Source: Calamus simplicifolius (taxonomy: Eukaryota > Streptophyta > Magnoliopsida > Arecales > Arecaceae). Taken from it: a stretch of DNA of 64,000 nucleotides. Positions 55,642 through 64,000 of this stretch are shown piece by piece (within the stretch, counting starts at the first letter, position 1; the number at the start of each line of letters is the position of its first letter). Made by a program: the position numbers and the translations under genes. The notes under the pieces were generated by a model. The model made no database searches and was not told the DNA's origin. It was given only the letters and a program-made list of their open reading frames with translations. Location: positions 1,695,511-1,759,510 of the forward strand of contig UESW01004075.1 in NCBI GenBank assembly GCA_900491605.1. The letters run 5' to 3'.

Positions 55642-56554
55642 TGTTGAGGGGTAAAATCACCATTGCATTAATAATCATACAAGTGGCTAGGGTTAGCCCT
55701 GGCTCTCACATGCTGAACAACACCCGCCAGAAATAAGTCAGCTTCTATAAGTTGGGGTGCCTTAGTCCCTCACCGAGCCAAGGATTCCCAAGGCGCGGGT
55801 CACATCTCTCGGCACCTCCAGCCGAGCTATCTCCTCTTTCGGCGCCTCCAGTCGAGCTATCTCATCTCTCGGCATCGCCAGCGGAGCTATCTCGTCTCTC
55901 GGCATCGCCAGCCGAGCTATCCTTATTGTTCAGCCTAGCACGAATGACATTTACACCTCTGCGGACTTTAACGCGGGAGAGCTTAAGCCCATAAGGTTCC
56001 AAACAGATATCATATCCGGGAGTAGCCTAGGATCCACGATTGTTGCCTAGAGCCTTGGAGCCTATACAACAGTTGAACCTCGGGATATCAACAAGCTCTC
56101 TCAACCATTGATCCTCTAACTAACGAGATACAAATCCCACCGATCTCATAACAGACTAGATTTAGATCCTAACAACTTTCAGACCCGCGACGCCTCTGGT
56201 AACCAGGTGATTCTCTATAAATACCACAGCTTTAGATCCTCTCAGGTATGCCATCTCTGCATGCTCAACGCATTTCTTTGCACAACAAGGGCGCTCGCAC
56301 ACCTGCTCACCCTCTTTCCGTCATTAACGCTCTGCTCAGAGCTTCCAAGAGGCCCCTGGAAAGTCTCTTCAGTGAGAGCCTTCTTCTCACATTTGTTGAC
56401 TATCGATCTCCACTGACTTGAGCGTCGGAGGGTCTTCCGCAGAGGGCCACCCCCAACGCCTCTCGCGTGAGGACTGTTTTGCAGGTCCGCCAGGAGGAAG
56501 CCCATCTCGAAGACTGATCGCGCCCGAGTCGGAGGACGGATTTCAGCAGCAACA
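55642..56554 (+). repeat. Element A 3' LTR
   Basis: 913 bp, TGTTGA...CAACA, followed by the CAAAC target duplication (56555-56559). It has four 30-bp hairpin units (55803-55920) against three in the 5' LTR, and a TATA box at 56216-56222. Confidence 0.95.
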
Positions 56555-56749
56555 CAAACCATGATGTGTGATGTCAATTTTGAAGAAACAATAGCTTTAG
56601 AGTCAAAATATTACATTTAATAATGAATGTTCAAAATATTACATTTAATAATGAAAGTTCTCCATCTCTCAAACTCAAAAAGTTGGAATCTTGTGATCAA
56701 TAACTTCCAAATCTGATTCGCATTGGATGCTATGGACTATGGGTTCAAA

Positions 56750-57924
56750 CTAAAGCATGCAGAAACGTCTACCCTGCTCATCTTCAGGTATCATCCCTCC
56801 TTTACTCATGTCAATTGCCTCTAAGAGCTTGACGACTTCATCTATCTCTGGTCGTTTACCTATTTTTCTTCTCATTAGCTGCTGGTGCTGATTTAAGATG
56901 TGAAATAACAAGAGTGCTCGAAATACTTTCTTGAACTGTTGAGGATTAGTTTTAGGCATGTTTTAGTAAGTGATTGTGAACAAAAAGATGTAGATCCCCA
57001 CAACTTATAAAGAAGCTGAAGACATCACATCTATGATTATATGGCTTACCTATATGCCCCTTTCATCAGAATTGCTTGCATGCAAATTGTTTTAAATGAT
57101 TTGGCAAACACGTGTTCCTAGAACTAGTTCATGACAATATATGGCAAACATTGACTGATTTCAGAAATATGTTTTAGGGTCCTGTTTCACGGGTATGTCT
57201 TTGTGATTCTGAGCCTCGACATTAGCTACACCAAATTTTGAGATTTCATTGGATATTCAAATATAACACTCCAAACTCATCTATTAATCTAATTAATTTA
57301 CTATTAAATTGAGATTACATGATTTAAAAAACTCAAGTGCAAATTAATTGGTAGCAAGTAAACTAGAATTATAAGCTTCTCAAACTTTTCATTTCCATCC
57401 GATGTAAGATTATTTAGGATAATATAATCTTTTTCTCTTTATCAAATGACATTTTCATCGCATACTATGAGTTAACCAAAATCTATCCAAATAAAGTCAT
57501 TAGTATTGCAAAGGTGGCTTTATACTACAGTGAAACTTTTCTTGAATATATAAGATGCAAGTGAACCATATTGATTTGAATGCAACGGAAAGAACATGAA
57601 TAGGAGTAGGAATATATTCCAACTCGGGAGCAGAAAATGGCATGGAATACAACTTCAAGTACAAACTTATTTACTAATCATCATGGAACACCCTGAGGTG
57701 GCAAATTTTGAAGTCAGAGAGACTTCGGTCAACCAATGCAAATAATCCATCAGTAAGCATTATCAAAATACAAGACAATGATTCTTGATTTCCTTGGTAA
57801 CATTTGGATGTTTAAGCTTATGCCAAACAGGGACCTCCTGCTCAAATGATGCTTGAAGAGCAGCGGTTTCAGCATCAGTGGCAGACTCATCTTCTCCCCA
57901 GTTCAATAACTTCACCACAATAGG
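56750..57924 (-). pseudogene. Raf-like MAPKKK (MRK1-like) kinase gene relic
   Basis: Two pieces of one protein kinase survive on the minus strand. At 57924-57793 (44 codons) the frame reads VVKLLNWGEDESATDAETAA then ASFEQEVPVWHKLKHPNVTK: kinase subdomains II and III with the VAxK-type lysine and the helix-C glutamate, in the form typical of plant Raf-like group C kinases. At 56959-56750 the frame ends KRPEIDEVVKLLEAIDMSKG then GMIPEDEQGRRFCML, the C-terminus of the same family, including the KRPE region of subdomain XI. The catalytic loop, DFG and APE regions were not found in the roughly 830 bp between, which are AT-rich. The first piece is not followed by a GT donor. So this is a decayed gene or retained fragments. 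Element A inserted just downstream of its C-terminal end. Confidence 0.75.
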
Positions 57925-59274
57925 AAACAATTATCTTGTGACGCATTCTTCTAGGAATAGCAAAATTGTATCAATGAGATATGCATCTGAGACCGTTTGA
58001 GATCAACTTACATTAATATCATGTGTATATTATAAGATACTCTCAAGAACCTAATGCTCTCATTATCATATTGTGATATCTCGACAGTTTGACATATTTT
58101 TCCTAGAACTTAAAAGAAATTTAAAAATTATTCTTCTTTGTAGTGATTATCTTTAAATGGACTTAGCTATGGATGAAAAAATAATAATAATAAAACATAA
58201 AATTTGTATAAACTTTCATAATGCTAGGTACCAATGATTTCATAAACTTAAAATTTCTCTCCTCAGTGCGCTTCTCCTGCGCAGCGAGCTCTGTCCCAAG
58301 CGCCGCCCATTTCTCTTCGTGACTTTCTTCCATCTCTCCATTGGATTGGCAAGATCACTGCCTCTTTCGGACTCAAGAAACAACCCTTTACCATCGATCT
58401 GGGACAGCCATGATGAAATCCGCCTTCACCTCCCCTTGTTTTTAATTAGTCACCGACCTTTCTCCTCTTAGCTGAACCCCTTGTTTTTTTGTGTGAAATA
58501 CATTTCCGATTTCTCGACCTTATGGACCGGATGGATTTGGGTGGTGGTTTTTATTTTTGATCCAGAATCAGTTGAATTGGATCAGGATTGTATTATTTCT
58601 GTTTTCTTGACTAATTCTCTGTTGTTCTTCTGAAGAGGGTATTTTAGTTACACCGGTGACAGAGCTATGTGTTCTCACTGTCCACATCTATCATCCAGAA
58701 TGTTTCTTTTGCCCTTTCATATTATTTATTAGCTGAAAAATGAAATCATTTTCGAGTTTCTTATATATACTGGCAATTTAAAGGACCCATTTAATGACAA
58801 AGAAACAGGAACCAAGAACATGTTTTGAAATCACTGTGGAATTTTATGATCTGTCTCTTTCAAAGTGTTGGTTATAAAATAAAATCACTGGAACCTTAAA
58901 TCATTCATATAATTTGCCATGTCTTCTTTCACTGCAGGAAAAAACAGAGTTTTGTTGCAGTTGGAATTCTTCTCTTCCCTTCACTTTATTGATGAGTTAT
59001 TGCAGTATCAAAGATCAATTTGATTGACTGAAGTTTTGTTGATTCTGTTTTGCATTTACTTATTTATCACTATTTTGATTTTGATTTTGATGTTGAACAT
59101 TGTAATTGTGATTGTACGAAGCTCCAGATCTATGAGCTTGAAGTTGATTTTATATATATATATATATATAATCAATATCTCTTTGAATTGACTCATTTAT
59201 CATTGAGTCTAAATTTAATCATTTTTATTTGAATTCATATGATTTATAAATTTTAAAAATAAAAAAAGTAAGAT
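57925..59274. other. Spacer right of the kinase relic, with a small GC-richer patch
   Basis: Mostly AT-rich. At 58260-58410 composition rises and the minus strand has a short open stretch beginning MEESHEEKWAALGTELAAQE, upstream of the kinase relic. It could be a first-exon remnant, but I do not recognise it. The (TA)n run at 59151-59170 is a microsatellite. Confidence 0.45.
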
Positions 59275-59490
59275 ATTTTTGAAATACGTGTGAATCGAAA
59301 AAAAAAAAAGGGAGTAAGAGAGTCATCCGATCCGTTAAATATTTTCAGGTTAGGCCTATTTTTCTTAACCTTGGGTTAGACGTACCCTACGAGCCTAATT
59401 CTTGGTCCAAGCCCTTAAATTTGTGGACTGGGCTCAAAACAGCCCACAGGCCACCTAGCCATGCCCACCTCTAAATCCAAGCAACTTAAG
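59275..59490. mobile_element. Element-like patch with GGGCT/AGCCC words
   Basis: A GC-richer island containing GTTAGGCC, CCAAGCCC, GGGCTCAAAACAGCCC, CACAGGCC and CATGCCCACCTCT after an A12 run. Such GGGCC-word patches ending CATGCCCACCTCTA are common in plant intergenic DNA and probably mark a short transposon. Ends and target duplication were not found. Confidence 0.3.
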
Positions 59491-62400
59491 TTTTAGATGT
59501 AAAATAATTAATTAACAAGATATCAAAAATAGGCCTGCTAAAAATCATGCACCCAGATCTTCTATAAGTCAACCATTCATTAAAGCTAGGCCATTTTGGG
59601 GGGTCATTAATTTAATATTATATAACAACTTTAAGTTGTTCATTCCATGTCTGTGCTCATTTGGAAATAGGAACTATAATTACCATTTTCATTGAATTAT
59701 TTCAAAAAAATCTACCCTATTTTCATTGGCCTAATCATTGTCATCCATCTAATGCTTTATTTCTTAAATCAACCATATGTGCCATACATGATTAGAAGAG
59801 AAAGAGACAATGATATTCTTTTCTATGTAGTAAATGAAGCAATGCAGTCCAATCATCTTAAATGTTTATCTCCCTTTAACCAATTATGCTCCTTATAGAT
59901 TCAAGCTTACAAAAATAACTTATAATTCATGATTTTTGTGTTACTGTAATTCTAATTGTTTTATCATTTAGAAGGGTCGTAACTATCAATTCTATTGAAT
60001 AATTCTTTTCTTGAATCATTCAAGAGCACTGCGTCTTTATGCTCGAGAGACGGGTGTTATAGTAGGGATATTAATGGCTCATGCAAATAATACACATCCG
60101 ATTCAATTTGACCTAAACTTGACTTTGTCTATACCATACGTGGAGCATGCATTCTAAATGAAGGCTCGAACTCTAATTGTTAATTATGGTTCTCAAAAGT
60201 ATTGACAATCCTATGAAACCCTTGTGTTCTTGATTGGAACTAACAAAATGTATCTAAAATAATACAAGTTTGGCCCCACAAATATTGGCTTGATCATGAC
60301 CATCCCAATAATGAGTTATAACACAATCTAAACCCAAAATTGATTAGTATGATTTAGCCTATTAAATTTAAGAACATTGCATTCATGGACTGGATGGAGA
60401 TGCTGTTTGTCATAGCCCTTAACCTAACAGGCACACATTCTAAGTTTTAGAAAGAGTAGGTTAACATTGGTTTTGAAATTAATCGCTAACTTATCATGTT
60501 TTGATATATATATATATATATATATAGAAGATTGAAGTCTTGTCTTTCTTGAAATTTTAGGGTAAAAACCTTTCAACTTTTTGAAGATCGGCCAATTTGA
60601 CATCGAATAATATTGAAATGATCATCCATCATGAATCCATGTGCATTAGGACACTGATACGTTTTATGGACCTCTAGCCAAACCAAAATCTTCTAAAGGA
60701 TCTAAATAGGGCATGTCCTTTTAGCAACCTAATTATATCTAACCAACTGTAATTAAATCATCATTAAAGATCCTCACCATCATAAATCCCATGAAAGTTT
60801 ACCGAAGGTATTCCCTTCTCCAATTACATGAAAGCTATAGTTGTCTTTCTTCTCATCTTTGGTAATAAAACTACATAATTTAGGACTTCCTTCATGATCA
60901 AATTCACTTGTGATTACAAGCTTGAGTTCATAATAAACTTCCTATCATATGCAACAATAGTTTGCAATTGTTGTGGTGTGTGTCCCTGCAGTAGCTAAAG
61001 GGGATGTTGTGCCTCCTATATTTCACCACAGCCGTTGGCATTGGCTTGATGGTCGATATTGGTTTAGTTACACTTTACTACTTCAAAGTCTCACAATATT
61101 TTACTAGCCTTGTGGCTAGCCATTCCAAAACCCACAAAGAAAATCCTCCTAGCAAGTTTATCAAGTTAACCTGAAACTTTGCTAAGTAGATTTCGAGGGT
61201 TATTGAGATCAACTTATGTGAAATCTAGATTTTGGATTTAGATTTACTTGACTCATTAAGTGAGATAGACCACGGTTTCATTTGGAACATTTTACTCAAT
61301 TGAGTCTTTAATACTAATAATACCACATCTCAATACAATCTTTTTTCTTTTCTTGGGATCACCAGCTAAAGCAAGCCTTTGGAGGTTGCTGAATGTCGAA
61401 GTGGAATGTGACTAAAAAATATATGCATATATTTGAGATGGTACTTTTTATTATTTATTAATTTTCTAGCCAGTTATTTATTAATCCATTGTTTCAATAT
61501 ATAAAACTCTTTTCTTTCTCAATAATTAGTATAATGTGTCTGTGAATAGAGTCTTTATGATATATTTATTTTCCTTATTTATTGTTTCAATATTTATTGC
61601 ATCATGATTTTTATGATATATTTATGTTCCTTTCCCCAAAAATAACTAGAAATAGTATCTATTATGATAATTTAATTTGACAGTTTATTATGTTTCCTCT
61701 CAATTCATGCCATATGATTAGTATTAGAAAAAATATTCAAAAAGTAGTTGATAGCATGTTAACTAATCATTGGTATCTTGCAAATTTTTATTGTAACTAT
61801 TAGATTAATATATTAATAATTATAACTATAAATTATAGACTAAGAGTTCTTTATATACATGCAAATTTATATACAAACATATAATTGTATATTTGGGTCT
61901 TGATTTCCAAGACTCATTTGGTATTTTACCGAGCCTTTGAATCAACTCAATCCTAATTTTTGGGACAAGTTTCTAGGTTTTTAAACTACCAACCCTACTC
62001 TAAACCACCAAAACCTAGAGAACACCCAAGCTCCATGTCCACCATACTTTATGCCTCGTTGCAGTTGTCATGGCATAGCTTCAGGGCAGATATAGTGATA
62101 CATTGTCTCTCACACACAGGCACACACTACTTTAACATTCTAAGTATCATCATTTGGTTTAGCATTAATGGTTCATCTAACATGATAGCAGGGCATTTGT
62201 ACTTATCTAAACATGATAGATAAATGCCTCAACTAGTATTAGAATCTGAACTTTACCGTTGTTAAAGTTCTTAGCACTTGTTGTCCTTTAAATAGTTTTA
62301 TTAATTAGTTAGAGAAGAATTTCAAAAATTTCTATCAAGCATTTTATTTTGGAAGACCAAATACCTCATCGGCTCTAAATTTCAGTATTAAGCACCCTCA

Positions 62401-62550
62401 GTGCTATCAAGAGAAAGAAATTGACAGATATTTTGTAGGACTCTCTAATTAAACATTTGCGGCTAGTATTAAGCTAGCTTTTTTATTGTTTTTTTAAAAA
62501 ATTAAGCTTTAATTTTATTTATTCAAAAAAATTTCATTCATAACTTTTTT
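59491..62550. other. AT-rich intergenic spacer
   Basis: No gene recognised. There is an (AT)n microsatellite at 60504-60526. Open stretches such as 59692-59898 and 61960-62223 have no recognisable domain. Confidence 0.5.
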
Positions 62551-62789
62551 TCATCCTCAAGCCCTTAGAAAAATGAGCAACACAAACGCTCACGTATCAC
62601 TGTTCAGAATCACATTCCAAGGGTGTTTGTTTTTGTTTAGAACAAGTCACCTCATACTTTAATTCATATTGATTCCAACGAAGTAACTTTTTTTTTTGGC
62701 TTCCCAAGACATGGTCCCAAAAAATGAAGGTGAAGCAACAACAACATGATCATGCTTTCATCACCAATCTTCATCACCTCTCTTTATTC

Positions 62790-64000
62790 CCATGCTTTAC
62801 CTTTGATGTCCCAATATCATTGCTCTTTTTGTGCCTAAAACTTCTAAGCTACACCGAGTCTGTCATCTCACTTTATTTATCTGATGAGCTAGAAACGTCT
62901 TGGTGGTTGGTTGCATCTCTTCCTAACCAATCATCGTTTGGCTCTTTTCTTAAGAATTCATATGATCTTGCCGCTTTTTAATCAGATTGGTTTGATTGTG
63001 ATTATTGCTCTGATACATATTCCGTTTGACGTCTGTCCGATACAAAGCAAAGGAAAAAAGAAAAAAAAGCTGAAAGAGTAAAGAAAATGAGTGACCGCCA
63101 CGGTTTGTGTAGTGCAAGAAAGGAATCAAATTCTAGATGAACAGTGATATGATCACCTATAAATACGTTCCATCTTTTTTAAATTGGTTACACAATTCCT
63201 TGGTTTCTCTTTTTTTAAGAAAAAATATGAAAAATACTTCCTCTACGAAATATTATTCAGTTAGAAGTATCATTTGAAAGGAAGAAGATGATGAATTGGT
63301 TACAAGTCATCCAAAAAAAATTGCAATTTATGCTAGAGATATAGTCAGGACCTTCTCTTACATCTTATTCTTTATTACTCCTCTTCTCCAATCAGACACT
63401 GGTATCAGCCATTCAGTGCCCTTCTTCTTCTTAACTCATTCTTTGCATTATTTTTTTCTTACTACATGTAATCAATTAGTATGTACAAAAATACAGTTTC
63501 AAGAGTGACGCTTGTTATGCCTTTTTCCTTAAGAAGGATAACCTAAGCTTTGGCTAATGGTTTATGTATACAGTTTCATCCAATGATGATAAGGCAGACT
63601 TTCAAATAACATGGTGACCATTCTCTCTCTTTTTTATGATGAGGGTATCAAATTAGCTCCTACATCTTTGATATCCCATGATCACTCGTTTTGACTCAAA
63701 ACTTCTAAGCTACACAAGTTTGTTGCCTTACTTTCCTTAGTTAATTAGTTGGAATTAGCCTGGTGTGGTTGATTGCATTTCTTTCCAAGAGTTCAACGTT
63801 TGACTTTTTTTTTTTTGCCCCTTTCTTCTTCGCATGCTTTCTTTATTAAGAATTCCTATGATCTTATAAATTTTTTAATTGCATTGGCTTGATGGTGGTT
63901 ATTGAGTTGGATATCTGTTCTACTTGATGTCATTTCGAAACAAAACAAAGGAAAAAAGAACAAGCTCAAAAAGTAAAGAAGAGAACCGAGCATCATGGTT
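62790..64000. repeat. Diverged direct duplication, offset 861 bp
   Basis: About 320 bp from 62790 recurs from about 63650 to the window end. Shared landmarks are CTTCTAAGCT (62841 and 63702), TAAGAATTC with ATGATCTT, and CAAAGGAAAAAAGAA late in the unit. Substitutions and indels are numerous. The second copy runs to, and possibly past, position 64000. Function unknown; it may belong to an unrecognised repeat family or an old tandem duplication. Confidence 0.6.

Larger units (their letters stand above)
7880..56554 (+). mobile_element. Element A: Tat-type Ty3/gypsy LTR retrotransposon hosting four nested insertions
   Basis: Two LTRs in direct orientation (7880-8763, 55642-56554) begin TGTTGA and end CAACA, flanked by the same 5-bp duplication CAAAC at 7875-7879 and 56555-56559. 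Order is LTR, primer site, gag, protease, RT, RNase H, second RNase H, integrase, a long 3' region with antisense genes, polypurine tract, LTR. A gag zinc motif of the form CxxHCxxGHxxxxC, two RNase H domains and antisense genes before the 3' LTR point to the Tat clade (Grande, Retand and RIRE2 relatives). The span is 48,675 bp, but about 15.8 kb after removing B, C, D and E. By eye the LTRs differ at roughly 50 positions plus one 30-bp unit, or about 5-6 percent. The element is defective: many stops, frameshifts and an altered RT active site. Confidence 0.95.

Overview
The window reads as nuclear DNA of a flowering plant, most likely a monocot (a palm is only a guess). The grounds are AT-rich spacers, a plant NLR resistance-gene relic, a relic of a Raf-like plant kinase, and LTR retrotransposons of typical plant lineages. 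No bacterial, organellar or CRISPR features were seen. Almost every coding sequence is interrupted by stops or frameshifts.

Layout. 1-1133: AT-rich spacer. 1134-4235 (+): a broken NLR gene. 4461-7879: spacer with one MITE-like element (7023-7510). 7880-56554: one very large nested retrotransposon block. 56750-57924 (-): two surviving pieces of a Raf-like MAPKKK gene. 57925-64000: AT-rich spacer with microsatellites, an element-like patch and a diverged 861-bp-spaced direct duplication.

The nested block. The host is element A, a Ty3/gypsy element of the Tat type on the + strand, with LTRs at 7880-8763 and 55642-56554 and target duplication CAAAC. Four other elements lie directly inside it, each with LTR pairs and a matching 5-bp target duplication: B (chromovirus, -, 9147-16599, TGCAG), C (same family as B, +, 16813-24042, TAGAC), D (Sirevirus-like copia, -, 27263-37540, GCTGG) and E (Tork/TNT1-like copia, +, 40264-48185, GAAGG). 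Removing them leaves A at about 15.8 kb. A's gag is cut by B and C, its second RNase H by D, and a small antisense gene by E.

The most unusual part is the region of A between the end of pol (39203) and the 3' LTR. It carries an antisense set: a four-exon gene (55236-52277) with three short canonical introns, an N-terminal region like the 'putative gypsy-type transposon' family and coiled-coil exons; two homologous 103-codon single-exon ORFs (51583-51272, and 48381-48186 continuing at 40263-40143), each with the same TTTAAATA box about 70-80 bp upstream; and a weaker third unit near 50253-49580. Comparing B with C shows that most premature stops are C-to-T changes, often CGA to TGA, as expected of methylated, silenced DNA. 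B and C also form a 7-kb inverted repeat with a 213-bp centre, and their integrase frame runs on into U3 of the LTR.
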